Made by a program: the position numbers and the translations under genes. Positions 11,261 through 23,837 of a stretch of DNA of 64,000 nucleotides are shown in pieces (within the stretch, counting starts at the first letter, position 1; every line of letters starts with the position of its first letter). The DNA comes from Podospora pseudoanserina (Eukaryota > Ascomycota > Sordariomycetes > Sordariales > Podosporaceae): NCBI RefSeq assembly GCF_035222485.1, contig NC_085920.1:3782001-3846000 (forward strand). The letters are read 5' to 3'. The notes below the pieces were generated by a model. The model was not told the DNA's origin, did not search any database, and saw only the letters and a program-made list of their open reading frames with translations.

Positions 11261-14200
11261 TGCTCTGTCTCAAAACAAGCCGTCGACTCTGTGGATTGCA
11301 GTGGTTCGTCAACAGGGGTGGTGTGCCGTGTATGCCGGAGAAACCTGCTGGCAGCCCTCGCAGTCAGGGAATACTGCGACTCTGCTGCCTTCGATCTGCC
11401 CCAATCCCCTTCAAAACATGGTCCTTCTTCCAATCTTCCTCAGAGCTGATCAACGGTAACGGGGTGATGACGACGCTATGCGATTTTCGAGTGTCTCTCG
11501 GTCAGACAAAGAACAGCGACGGCGATGTGTAGATGACGGGAATCCGAGCCTTGGCGGGTCGGGGCGAGCAGCTTGGACGTAACGAGAGACGTAAACGTAA
11601 AGTCGTGGTGCAGGTGCAGGCGATTGTACAACAGCAGAAAGAAGAGAGTGAAAAAAAAAAAATAGCACAGGCTGAGGATCGGCTGCGAGCGAGTGCGGGC
11701 AGGCCCCGGGCGGACAGGCGAGATCAGGGCAGACACGATTTAATATCGAAGCTGCATTTGAACAAGCCGGGCTCAGCTTGACTCGCGACTCCACGACCTC
11801 CACGGTCCAGTGGAGATTGTCAGTCGCGCGCTCAACCAGGACGGGAACTTGGCAGCTTGACAGGAGAGTGATGCAAATTGGGACGAGCAATGGGCCAGTG
11901 CGGCCAGCCTGGCGCCCACTATACCGTACTCGGGTGGCAGGCTGTTGACGTCGTCGATCTTGCAAGTTAGGAGAAGTACGTGCAGATGCGGCGGGATGGC
12001 CCCGGAACACCTCGTATGGGTAGTGTACTGAACCATTGACTTCCATTGTTGGTTGATGCTACCTCACTTCAAGATGTTCTCTCAAACAGCAAACTTGATC
12101 CAGAAACATTCAGCGGGAACACTGTGCCTGCGCTCGGATGGTTCAAGAAACACTCGAGACGAACAGGCGGTTTGAGTGAAAAAGAAGAAGATAGGACGGA
12201 GACGAGGCGGCCACACCGAGGCTACGGATACGGGTGTGCTGTTCGCTAACGACGCCCCCGTAGCCCCCGAAGAGGGGATGTTCCTGGAGGCTGCACCAAG
12301 GAGGCTGGGCGACCGATCCGTGCAGGAGACCGATGGACCTGAGCTCCAGTCGTTCGCCGAGCGCTCACCATTTCTACAAAGTCAATTCGAGGTCACCGGT
12401 TGTGTTGTTTTATCACCCAACTATTCAGACTCCCGAATCCAGAAGCATCTTTTTCCCCAGAGCCGAGGCGGGGAACAAGGCTACCATGTACGGGCAGGTA
12501 TGACAGTTTATGCCAAGGCATAAAGACCTCAGCGATGCTGGTCCAGCTGAACGAGTCGAGATGTTTGCTACCCCACCCCGAGCATGAACATCAGTCTGAC
12601 ACCACCACGCCTTACCACAATCGACGACCTTTATAATGCGCGGTGAAGAGTCTATGAGAATTGTGTCGTTGAGGGCTGATAATCACAAGGTCACATCGAT
12701 GCCACCGCCGGGAACCCGGCAGCTTTAATGGAGCGATGACGAAAGGCAGGATCGGGGGCCGATCAAACAAAATCCGACAGCATGGGTCGGAAACAGATAT
12801 GAACACCACGTCGTAGCCCGAATTGATGATTGATATTCCTTCTTCAACCAACATTCAACAGGATTCTCAACCGCCACGTGTGGAATCAGGGAAAATAAGC
12901 TCTTGCTAAAAGCCCAAAAACGGCCTCTAGAAACCCGGTCAAGAAGTTGACGATATAAAAAGGGGAATATTCAGCACGGCAGCTCCCGCAACCACTGAGA
13001 AGCTTCCAAGTTCTGAGACCTACATATGTATCACCAAGACTAAGACTCTTTTGTAGGCAAGCAATTAAACGCGCGACGCGTCTGTAAAGTGCCTTGCACC
13101 TCTTTTTTGCTGCAAGAGATGCATCGACGTCACGCACCACCCGCCACATTTAGGTGTTTGACTGGCAGAGGCTGGCTCCCAACCCTACATGAAAGTCTCT
13201 GGTGGCAGCTCAGCCTAGAAGCACGATGTGCTGGCCGACAGCCACGGTACTGGGTAGCTGAAAGTCATGCACCAGAGGTTACAGCGCGTCCAGTGTGTGC
13301 AGTGCAGAAGCGGTTGTGGTCATCCGTATATCGACCGCATCGCTCGACTTCGGTTTCTGAAACCGCCTTTGCGCCGTGTTCTGGAGATTCGGGAGCTGTT
13401 GTTGACAATTAGCCATTTTCGTGTGGCCTTGTCGGGTGAAAAAAGGGGGCCAAGAAAGGGTCTTGCGTCTCCAAAAGTCTCACCACAAGACAATTAAACT
13501 GCGCGCTCCCATCCTGAAGGTGTCTTCCTGACACGCTAACCTTTTTACCAAGAGGTGTCCAGATGTTGACATCCACATTCGGGTAGCGCGCTCCTGCATT
13601 AGCCCTGCACATGCCACGCCGGCGGCAAAAAAAGATGAGAAGAGAAAAAAAAGGAAAATCTCTTGGGGGTGTGCCCAGAAAAAGAAGCGAAGAGAAAAGA
13701 AACCAACAACACACCGCCGCCCTACCATTCACGATGGACCCTCACGATAGCGCCAAAGCCACAACCAGATCCTCGGGGTCATCTTTCCGCCCGTCCGCCT
13801 GATCATGACAGACCCCCCTAGCTCGATTATCGATACGATTACCGAAAAATGTTACCTTGACATCTGGTCACCCATCACGGGCAAGTGAAAAAGAACTTGA
13901 GGCATAACGTCCTCATCTCGCTGGACACCGCATGAGCTGTAAGCGTAGAGTCCACGCCATCCTCAAAAAACTCCTCATGCAGGTTTCGGCTTGGGACTGC
14001 ATCTCGTATACCCGACAACTTACCGCTCCTTTCATGTTGTGTTCCCGGGCCGTGCGTTCGGACAACCAGCCCATCTTTCGTGGGGGGGGAGGTGTAGGTA
14101 GATAGGTAGGTAGACCTATGTGCGCCCACATACCACCTACCTAGCTAATGTGAACACTCCAGGTGAGACAACCTGAAGCCCAAAAAAAACCAAAAAAAAA

Positions 14201-15161
14201 AAAGCCATCATCATCAACATGAGACTGAAGATACGCGCGGCCGTTCATCACAATAAACAATAAAACCGGTAACGTCCAACGGAAAACTCGGAAGAAAACT
14301 TCAGGAAAAGCAGCCATGTCTCAGGGTTTCTTTTTCTTGGCTGAGGTAACGGACTCCAACGATGGGGCGTCGTTTCACTTTGATATTACTCTCAGTCACT
14401 TTCCGTCGGGTCGTTTTTCACAAGGCTGTGTTAGACATTTCTCTTCAACTTTGTGTAGCAGGGAATTTCTCCGAGGTCTGAAGGAGGTACGGAGACACTT
14501 CACACCTCGCCTAAACCTGAAAAAAACGAATGGCTATGCCCCCATCCCGTTGTAGACAACTGCCCCTAACCGTCGACCAAGGGTGGTTTATCGGTCGTGC
14601 CGTTGTTGAGTGAGATAAAACGGGGGGCAACTGACTTTGTTAGAAGTAGGTACCCGGTTCTCGCCACTGCCGGGAGGCTAGAAAGCCGTTGGGGAACAGC
14701 GGGCTACTATCAACGGACGAGAACGCTTTGACAGCCATGACATTAGAAGAGCGCCAGAAGAAGACGGTGCCGGGAGCTAAAGTGGTAGTGGCACTCCGTG
14801 AAATAATTTTGATGGGTCGACAAGTTCGTCTGATAATGTAAAGGGAGTTAGTTTATGCCGTGGTTTAGAGCAGCAAAAAGACGCGGGTGACAGCGACATG
14901 CATGAAGGCTTCATGTGTGACATACAGAACATAATCATCTGTCTGAGGACACCCCTTCCTACACCGCGCTATGAAGAGATAAGAAACGTGGATAACGCAA
15001 CTCAAAAGTCTCAAGAACTTGCATTGATGTAAAAGAAAAAAAGAGAAGAAAAGAACTTTCCAAATTCTATACAAACAAACACCACCTCTATTAAAGTAAA
15101 ACGCCCATCCATCTCTGCCCAACCCTCTCACAACCCACAACCCCCAAGTCCGTACAGTTTC
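11261..15161. other. 3.9-kb gap without recognised gene
   Basis: The left part is the promoter and leader of the DUF1765 gene, and the right end is the 3' flank of the CYP505 gene. In between I see only short, motif-free open frames, A-rich runs (for example 13625-13655 and 14182-14201) and a hairpin at 14103-14143. No tRNA B-box or transposase-like frame was seen. Confidence 0.45.
14103..14143. repeat. Short inverted repeat (hairpin)
   Basis: TAGGTAGGT at 14103-14111 is perfectly inverted as ACCTACCTA at 14135-14143. Inside it, TATGTG at 14117-14122 pairs with CACATA at 14127-14132. Confidence 0.6.
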
Positions 15162-18100
15162 TCAACCAAAAACATCACTAACATACCTCTCCTCCTTCAT
15201 CTTCCCAAGCCACTCCTCCGCCCCCTCCCTCCCCCTATCAGGAAACTCATCCTCATAAATCCTCAAACAAACCTCCGCCGTGCTCCTCCCCAACCTCGCC
15301 GCGCTCCCACAAATAAGTATCTTGGCCCCCTGCTTAATCAACCCCTTCAGCTCCTCCCTATCCTCCCAAATCAGCTCATCCACATGCCCCGTCCTCCCTC
15401 CCTCGCCCGCCCTCCTCGAAAAGGCCGCCCGTACTCTAACAACCCCCTCCTTCTCCCATTGACCCAGCTCCTCTTTGTATAGGTAATCCTCCTCAGAATC
15501 CCTACACCCATAGTACAGCACAGCAGGACCAAGACCTGACTTGTGAAACCCCCCCCTAGCACCCGCAACAGCAGCCCGTTCCTGCAGAAAAGCCCTCATC
15601 GGCGCAACACCCGTCCCAGCAGCAACCATCACCACGGGCGTAGCCGGGTCACTCGGCAGCCGAAACGGCGCATTCGTCTTTCTCACAAAACACCGCAGTC
15701 TCGAGCCGGGCTGTAACGAGGCGAGGTAGGAAGAACTGACGCCGTTGAAGGACTTCGTCTCAGGATGCGACATCAAAGGGGAGTTGTACACATCATACGT
15801 CAACGTAGCCGTCAAGCTCGCCTTCTCCAGATCAACCCCCTCCTCGCTCGACCACCCAGACCCCTGATCAGGCAGCGGTTTCTGCGCGAGCGGGGAACTG
15901 GAAATGCTATACTGCCTAGGAGACAGCGGACTCAGCATGTCAAGATACGAAGCAAAGCTCAGCTTGCAAGAAGGGAAATCCTCCAGCAGGTCCAAGACAG
16001 AAAACCTCTTTGCCAGGACAGAGGTAGGGTACTCCTCATCCGAGGCCAAAACACGAAGTTTATCTGCCTCCAGACCGGATGAGAGAGAAGCCAAGTGAGC
16101 CACCTGGCGCTGGGAAGCAGGGTTGGCGAGTTCGACTCTTGTGCCGATGAGTTCAAACACCGAAATTGGCCCCCCAGACTCAGACTTGAGGTGTTCTTTG
16201 GTGGTCCCCGAGACGGTGACGAGATCGTCGGGGTGGAGGCCGAAGCGGCTGAGCACGCGGCGGATCGAGTCCCGGGGGTTAAAGGGTTGGATGGCCAAGT
16301 AATCCCCGCTGCGGTATTGCACACCAGGAGGGAGCAGAATGTCGATTTGGCGTTTTTCCGGACCGAGACCTTTCTTGGCGAGGACTTTGTTGACCAAGAC
16401 GAGACCTTGAGATAACTGCTCGCCTGCTAGCTTGGACGGCGCGGTGGGTTGGGTGATTTCCACTCGGAGCTCCTCCGTCTTGACGGCTGCCGTCACACCA
16501 ACTGCTTCGCGGAGGGCGGGGAAGAGGGTCAGTTTCCACTCTTCAAGGGGACCGACAATATCCTGGCTGACGTCGACGAAACCGGTAGGGACGAGACGTG
16601 CGGCGCCGAGTTTCTCGAGGAGCTCATCAACCAACTTGGGGATGCGGTGGTAGGTCGAGGCCCAGTCTTTATTGCCAGCGCCAAAGACGGCGTATGAGAC
16701 GCCCTTGAGAAGCTCGCTGTTGCTGGGGTCCTTGGCACGGGTCTCGAGCCAGGCGACAAAGTTTCGGGCGTTGTCGGGGGGGAGGCCTTCGTAAGAGGAG
16801 GTGACGATGACGAGGGGGTGATCCTTTGGCAGGTTTTCCACGGCATCATCCAGGCTCTGAACCTTAGCTGGAACGGACAGGCCGTGGTTCGCCGCGTTGG
16901 TCTCGAGATCCTCGGCAAAAGACTTGCAAGTTCCCGAGTTGCCACCATAAAAGACGGAAAACGGCTTCAAGTTGGAGTTGGCAGAAGCTCCGTTGGCTGT
17001 CTTGCTAGAAGGTGCTGGAGCAGGAGCGGCACCAGCGCTGAAGTTGAAGAGGTGGTCCTTTCCAGGCCGTCTGCGAGCCTTGATGTAGAACTCATCAGGC
17101 TTGATGGTAAGTGTAGACTTGATCTCTGGGATGTGTGTCAGCAACATTCTTCAAGTGCAAAAAGGCGACGACAACGTACTGAGCTCATAATCAGGATCAG
17201 CCATCTCAATCACGAACCGCTGCAACACCATAGCCATGGTGATAAGAACCTCCTGCTCAGCCAAATAGCGACCAATACACGAGCGAACACCAGTCCCGAA
17301 AGGCTTCCAAGAGTTGGGTGGCAGCCTTTCCCAACCACCATTGAGGAACCTTTCTGGCCTGAACTCGGCAGCATCAGAGCCCCAAACAGCAGGGTCGTTG
17401 TGAAGACCCTTGAGATTGAACACCAGACTCTCGTTGGGAGTGACCTTGTACTTGCCGCCAATGATGGTGGTCTCCTTCGCCTGTCTCATGAAAGCCGGAA
17501 TAGGACCACAGAAACGAAGAGCCTCCTTCATGGCAGCATCAATGTACTTGAGTTTGGGAATGTCCTCCAACTGCAGCTCCCTGTCTCCGAGCACAGCATC
17601 GACCTCGGCATAGCACTTCTGCAGGGCCTCGGGATGCTTGAGAAGGTTGTAGAACAAAAACATCATGGTACCAGCCGAAGTGTCGTGTCCTGCTACCAGG
17701 AAGGTAGCCATCTGGTATCGGATATTCTCATCGGTGAACCCCTTTCCAGTGACAGGGTCTTTGGCGTTGAGCATGACATTGAGAGTGTCGTCGACATCGG
17801 GGCGGGGATTGGCCTTGCGCTCTGCGACAATATCGTCGCAGACCTTCCACATGGAATGAATATTCTCCATCATCTGCCTCTTGCTGAGGAAGGCCAGAGT
17901 GTTCTGGATCTCGGGACGACTGGTCCGCTTGCCAGTCTCGATGAGAACATCACCCAGCTGCTTGGCGAACGGGATTAGCTCCTCGGAGTAGAAGGCATTG
18001 AAGCGGTAGTTGAAGGCACAGAGACCGATAACGTCAAACGCCAGACGAGTGAAATCGTCATGGGTTGAGATGCGGTAGTCTGGGCCGAAGCGATCCCAGC

Positions 18101-18651
18101 GGAGGATCATCTGAGAGAGGATATCCGTCATCTTGGGGAACATGGTGCGGACATGTAGCGGGCCAAAGGCCGGTAGAAGAGTTCTGTGGGCGATTCCCCA
18201 TTCCTGCCAAAAGGGTTAGCTAATGTTGACACGATCTCTGAGGTTGAAAATGGCTGACTTCTTCCTCGTTGTATGATGTGAATAGACCGTTTTTGACAAA
18301 CACCCTGATGGCCTCCTGGGCACCAGCAACTTTCTTCTCGAATCGCTTCTCGTCGCACACCTCGTTTATCAGAGCATGACTGGACAGGACGACAATCTTT
18401 CTCTTGACGAGGTTGAGTGTGAAGATGGGACCGTAGACATCGGCAAGTCTCCATAGGGATCCCATGGAGAACTCGGGGTTGATCTCTCCCAGGTTGCCGG
18501 TAAGCCATCTCTCGGGTGGTTGAGGGATTGGCTCTCCTTCTCCGATCTCTTCCAGCGCTGGTGTTGCTGGCTTGGGTGTTGACTCTGAACGTGCTGAATG
18601 TGATGAACCCGGTGGCTTGGCAGCCCCTTCAACGTGGAAGGGACAAGACAT
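15162..18651 (-). CDS. CYP505: Self-sufficient cytochrome P450-NADPH reductase fusion (P450foxy type)
   Basis: Bifunctional fatty-acid (omega-1 to omega-3) hydroxylase with a P450 domain fused to a diflavin reductase, like Fusarium P450foxy. Exons on the minus strand are 18651-18259, 18203-17180 and 17125-15162 (1126 aa). P450 motifs are I-helix AGHDTSAG, ExxR helix EALR and heme loop FGTGVRSCIG (Cys ligand). Reductase motifs are FMN-binding FYGGNSGTCKSFAEDL, FAD-binding RQYSISSSP and NADPH-binding GTGVAPMRAF. The protein ends ERYVSDVFG, as CYP505 enzymes do. Intron 1 (18204-18258) uses an unusual GTCAGC donor but has a perfect GCTAAC branch site. Intron 2 is 17126-17179. An in-frame ATG at 18744 would add 31 residues. 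A TATA-like TATTTATA lies at 18807-18814. Confidence 0.95.
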
Positions 18652-18804
18652 GGTGAGTGTTGTAATAAGTCGATCCAACGTTGAGAGATAAGGCAAGGTA
18701 GGTATGTTGAAGTCGAATGTGGTCAAAGCTTCAGATGACGACACTTGCGTAATGATATCAAATTACCACCCAGCATCAGAACTCTGAAGAGGGGGAATTA
18801 ACTG

Positions 18805-18814
18805 TATATAAATA
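18805..18814 (-). promoter_or_regulatory. TATA-like element of the CYP505 gene
   Basis: Reads TATTTATATA on the minus strand, about 155 bases before the chosen start and about 60 before the upstream in-frame ATG at 18744. Confidence 0.35.
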
Positions 18815-19966
18815 CCCCTAATCCATCTGACTCCTTCGCCTTTGTCCAGCACCATCTTGATACGAAGCTCTTGGGCCGAGGCCAAATCCGGAGGTCGCCA
18901 TGAAGTCGCACCGATTGGTCATTACTTAAGTAACATTGCTGGCATGCTGCCGCACTGGTGAAGATACAGAGTACAAGGCATGACGCCTGGGCAGCCAGGG
19001 TCGGTGTGGAGTTGTGGAACTTCTCACCCGTCACAGATCAGGAAGGGTGGAAGGCTGTGAGTGGAAGCATGAGGTGGGTGGTGGGCTGAGTAAGGGGCTG
19101 TCTCATCCCTTTAATTGAACCCGTCGTCATTGCTGCAACGCCAGCGAAACCGACAGGCCGAACGCCAGCGGGATTCACGTGCAACCATCCGTTGTCCGGA
19201 TGGAACCGAGGAGGAAGGCGAGCGGTGCTCGTAATAAGGGCAAACAAGTTGTCAGAATGCCTCAGTTTGCTGTCACTCTTGCTTCATGAGGTTGCGTTGG
19301 CAGTTGATCTGGGGTGGAGAGTGGCTCCGCTCTTGGTGCCGTTCAACCGTCCGTTTCTCTCTTGACGGCTATCAACTGAACTCGTCACCCTTTCTAGAAC
19401 TTCGACTTCATCAGATCTCCATCCAGCTTTTTTCCGATTGTGCCATGGAACACTAGAGTTCGATACGACCGCGCCAGCGATTGCCCCCGTCGCACAGCGG
19501 CAGATACCGGCAGATCAACAAAACCGCAACGGTCAGCCAAGCCCAGGAGATGGAGCTCGATTTCTTTCCGGATCCCGAACGCCGTTTGCTCACACACTCA
19601 CGCCTCGGCATTTGCGAGCGGTCATATCGGCGATGAGATCACAAAGACCATGCCCTATGCCTCTTTCTTATTATTGACGCTGCGTTCCGTGTTCTGTCCA
19701 AATCTTCGAAAAACACGAAACATTCCAGTCAAATCACTCTCTTCAGACCCTGAAGACACTGCCAAGTCCCCGAGCTGTCCAGAAACGGCAACGGTACGGT
19801 CTGTCATCGGAATGTCACTACCCTCATCTGATTGGTTGCGCAAAAGACAGAGAGAATGTCACTGCCTCGAAATGATTGGTTCAATGGCTTCGGCAGTTGT
19901 GCGTTAAGGCTGAGAACCTTGATAAACTCGATGCCAAATGGCAGCCAAGAAGAGACCATTGATATT

Positions 19967-19971
<5 letters not shown>

Positions 19972-19997
<26 letters not shown>
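19972..19997. repeat. T26 homopolymer
   Basis: Uninterrupted run of about 26 T about 190 bases before the ACR3 start. Its length is likely variable. Confidence 0.9.
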
Positions 19998-20183
19998 GGA
20001 GTTGGGAAACTTCTTCTTGAGTCTCTTGTCATCAAGAAGAGAAAAAAACACCAATTGTTGTGAAAACACCACTCAGTTGTTCAGCTTCTTTTGCGTCTCC
20101 GTCACAACAATCATCCTTCTGTTATCTCTCCACCGGCACTTACACCTCTCATCTCAACTCCGCTCAGGAGAAAGTAAACAACA

Positions 20184-21418
20184 ATGTCCACCACAAACCC
20201 TAACCCAGCTCCCTATCAACCCCCCGACATCACCGAAAAGCCCACCACCACCACCACCACCATCACCAGCAATGACCCCGAGAAGCAAACCCTTCCTCCC
20301 CCCGTCCCCCCATGCGCCGAACCAAAATCCACCTTCCAAGCCCTATCCTTCCTCGACCGCTTCCTAGCCCTCTGGATCTTCCTCGCCATGCTCATCGGCG
20401 TCCTCCTCGGTAACTTTGTCCCCAACACCGGCCCTGCCCTCCATCGCGGCACCTTTTTCGACGTTTCCGTCCCAATAGCAGTCGGACTCCTGGTAATGAT
20501 GTATCCCATCCTCTGCAAAGTCAAATACGAGTCCCTGCACAAAGTCTTTCAAGAAAAAGAAGTCTGGGTGCAACTTGCCTTCAGCATTGTGGTGAACTGG
20601 GTGGTAGCACCGCTGTTCATGCTTGCCTTGTCGTGGGCGTTCTTGCCGGATGAGGAAGGGTTAAGGCAGGGGTTGATTCTGGTTGGTGTGGCGAGGTGTA
20701 TTGCTATGGTTTTGATCTGGAATAATCTTGTAATTATCCCCTCCCGTCTGAGATCCCACACAGTGATGCTGACGATAAACAGGCCAACGGCAGCAGCGAC
20801 TACTGCGCCATCCTCGTGGCGGTCAACTCCCTCCTTCAAATCGTCCTTTTCGCACCGCTGTCGTTGTTGTTCATACGAGTCTTTGACCCCAACAGCACCA
20901 CCGCCATCAGCATCTCCTACTCCACCGTCGCGACCTCTGTCGGCATCTTCCTCGGCATCCCCCTCGCTGCCGCGATCATGACCCGCTTTGCCCTCCTCTT
21001 TCTCACCTCCCCGGACTTTTACAACAAGAAGTTTATTCCAGTCATCTCCCCCCTCTCCCTCATCGGCTTGTTGTACACCATCCTCGTGCTCTTCGCGTCT
21101 CAGGGAAAGCAGGTGGTCCACCAGATTGTCTCCGTCGTGAGGGTGTCCGCGCCGTTGATTGTTTATTTCACCGTAATCTTCTTTGCTACCTTGTTCGCGT
21201 GCAGGAGGTTGGGGTATAGATACGAGTTTGGTGTTACCCAGAGTTTTACCGCGGCGAGCAACAACTTTGAGCTGGCGATTGCCGTTGCGGTGGCGGCGTT
21301 TGGGGCGGAGAGTGATCAGGCTCTTGCGGCGACGGTTGGGCCGTTGATTGAGGTGCCGGTTTTGTTGGGGTTGGTTTATGGGGTTAGGTGGGTGGTTAAG
21401 AGACGGGGGTGGGAGTGA
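20184..21418 (+). CDS. ACR3: ACR3-type arsenite efflux transporter
   Basis: Integral membrane arsenite/antimonite extruder of the bile acid:Na+ symporter superfamily. Exons are 20184-20729 and 20783-21418 (393 aa). The 53-nt intron (GTAATT donor, GCTGAC branch, ACAG acceptor) falls inside the signature and restores [30 protein letters not shown], which carries the conserved cysteine of ARC(I/T)AMV. About ten hydrophobic segments follow a 45-residue Thr/Pro-rich cytosolic N-terminus. Typical ACR3 blocks include FLDRFLALWIFLAMLIGVLLG, LLVMMYPILCKVKYE and TAASNNFELAIAVAVAAFG. Arsenate reductase or methyltransferase partners are not adjacent, so this is not an arsenic cluster. ATG 20184 has an A-rich context (ACAACAATGTC). 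Confidence 0.95.
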
Positions 21419-21464
21419 TCATCTGTGGTGGTGGATGGTCTGGAGAAGTGAGAGGTTCGGTTGG

Positions 21465-21514
<50 letters not shown>

Positions 21515-22603
21515 GATGGAGTAATGTTTTTGAGAAGAAGAGGTGTATAAAGGTTATAACCAAGAGATAGATACCGTAATCAACAGGGCAAGAGAATGAT
21601 GATGTCAAGTTGCAACAAACTTGTTGAAATTATCTTGACTGAGTGACGTTCAGGCTGACCGAATGACTGTGCGAGGTACCGACGACGATCATAACATGAA
21701 TATCCCAGTCATGAAAACAACGGGATCACAAGATTTACCCCTGGCTAGAATAAAACCGTATCTACTACTACTTTAACATCTCTCCCTCCTAAGTGCACTG
21801 CTACCCATCATCTCCGACTACTGCATTGCTCCTTCCCTACAGGTGACGGGAACGACCACCCACCACGTTGCTTCTTCCCTACAAGTGCACCATGATTTAT
21901 GCATTAGGTCCCTTTTACTCCTTCCAACAGCAGCTCCAACATCTTACCAGGGCGCCCTTGTGGTATGTCTTTGTAGAATCGACTTACTAACCAGCCTTTC
22001 CACCCCCTTCCCAACAACAAGAGCAACTTGCCTGGTAGTCAATAGTGTGACAATCCAACCACAGCAGGAGAGCTATAGCGAATATGATCAAAGCTGTTAT
22101 GTCTAGAATGTTATGAGCTCGAATCTCACCACAGCAGTTCTCATTGTTTGCACCCAGGGGGTTGATGTCTTTTCGTCAACTATTGCTAACCAAGGCCTGC
22201 GAAAACCTCAAGTTTCAGTCACAAAAAAAATCAAATCAAGTCGACTAAGAATAGGTATTCCCATTCAGCTAAAAACCAGAAGCCATCATCAAGAGCACCA
22301 TCACCTTTCAAGGTCAACAGCCGCCTCAACCTGATAACTTCCATCCGCTATCCCTCCACCATCATGCCAACTCCTCAAAAAAAGAGCAGCTAAAAAAAGG
22401 TGAGCAGTCAGTGTTACCCAAAAGCCCAAAAAGAAGATTAAGTTTCATAAGCCATTACATGATCCCCCCTCCCTCCACCCCCAAAAAAAAAAAACAAGAC
22501 ATTAATCCTCAGTACTAATCCCTCACACGTTTTCGCACACTTCCTCAAATTTTCGGTCATTAGAATCTTCCCAGGGAGTCCATCTGAGGGTTTCCCGTCA
22601 TCA
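21419..22603. other. Intergenic between ACR3 and the Gly/Leu-rich gene (convergent 3' flanks)
   Basis: Contains the (GTT)16 array and A-rich runs (for example 22481-22494). No gene is seen. Confidence 0.5.
21466..21513. repeat. (GTT)16 trinucleotide microsatellite
   Basis: Sixteen perfect GTT units beginning 48 bases after the ACR3 stop, in its 3' UTR. Confidence 0.95.
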
Positions 22604-23837
22604 TCAAAACTGCACCGGAATGATGCTGTTCAAACCAGGGAGGACACTTCCGATAGTGCCGAGGATGCTCTGGAGCAGACCGCTGATGGGGCTGTTGAAG
22701 ATGAGACCGCCGACGGTCCCGCCGATCCCGGTGCCGCCAATCACCTCGTTGAGGAGACCGCCGCCACCAATGAACCCGCCGAGACCGCCGCGGCCGACCG
22801 GGCCACTAGACAGAAGACTGGTGAGGAGGTCAGTGACCAGCTTCAGGATGCCAGAGACGATTCCAATGGGGCCGCCGGGCCCACCACCGAGGACTCCGGT
22901 GGTGGCTTGACCGACGAGGGGGAGACCATTCAAACCGGAAACACTGGGGAGGACAAGACGGGAAACACCGACCTTGAGATCCGCGTCGAGCTGCTCGAGG
23001 GGGGCGCGGACGGCCTCGGCCTTCTCCTCGGGCGTCTTGTCGGCAGCCTCAGCCATGGCGTGCTCTGGAAGAATCGGGAAGTTAGTCATGTTGCAGACAG
23101 TACAAAGAGAAAGAAGGGAGCTGCTTACTGATCTTCTCGAGGTTGTCCTGGAAGTCGGTCAACAGCTGAGTGAGAGCCTCCTGGTTGACCTGGCTGTTGA
23201 GGGCAGCGTAGTAATTGGCCACGCTCTGGGCATAGGCGGCGCTGCGCTTCTGGACGGCAGCGGCGGCGTCCTGGGGAGTAGCCTGGACAGTGGGGAAAGA
23301 AGCCCCAGCGGGAGCGGGGGTGGAAGAGAGAGGGAGGGGGAGGGGGAGAGCGGCACCGCTGCCACCACCACCGACGAGACCGCCGACGATGGGGAGACCG
23401 CCGGCAAGACCGCCGATGATGGGGAGACCGCCGAGGAGACCGCCGGCACCACCACCGCCGTCGCCGAGACCGCCGAGAAGACCGCCAACAAGGGGAAGAC
23501 CGGCGAGAGGGTTGCCACCGGCACCACCGGCGCCACCGCCGAGAAGACCGCCAACAAGGGGAAGACCCTGGAGGAGGGGTCCGAGAATGGGGAGACCACC
23601 GAGGAGAGGACCAAGGATGGGAAGACCACCACTGCCGCCACCGCCGGTAAGACCACCGAGAAGGCCGCTAAGGAGGGGTCCGAAGATCGGGACGCCGTCA
23701 AGGAGCTGGGCCTCGAGGGCGGCCTGGATCTGAGCCAACTGCTGAGCCTGCTGCTCAGCAAGCTGGGCCTGCTCCTCTGGAACAGGGACAGCGATGGCAG
23801 TGCCAGCGAGGACGAGGAGAGGGAGAGTGGCCTTCAT
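22604..23837 (-). CDS. Secreted Gly/Leu-repeat protein, function unknown
   Basis: Exons on the minus strand are 23837-23129 and 23064-22604 (389 aa). The 64-nt intron has a GTAAGC donor, a TGACTAAC branch and a CCAG acceptor, and it joins NLEKI to KHAMAEAADKTPEEK. A signal peptide (MKATLPLLVLAGTAIA, cut before VPVPEE) is followed by a Gln/Ala-rich helix. Residues about 47-165 repeat units such as GLPLVGGLLGG and GLPILGPLLGG at roughly 11-18 residue spacing. A second, looser Gly/Leu section lies near the C-terminus (GGLGGFIGGGGLLNEVIGG). Two Ala-rich charged helices separate the repeat blocks. There are no cysteines in the repeats, so it is not a hydrophobin. A structural wall or surface role is a guess. 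Gene confidence rests on the signal peptide plus clean splicing. Confidence 0.75.

Larger units (their letters stand above)
18652..20183. other. Divergent promoter region between CYP505 and ACR3
   Basis: Intergenic. It contains a TATA-like element for CYP505 near 18805-18814, a T26 tract at 19972-19997 and a CT-rich ACR3 leader at about 20080-20180. The open frames at 19440-19907 and 19832-20020 show no protein motifs. Confidence 0.5.

Noticed and set aside
19440-19907. 155-codon frame in the CYP505/ACR3 promoter region
   Set aside because: No motifs, overlaps other equally long random frames, and sits where promoters are expected.
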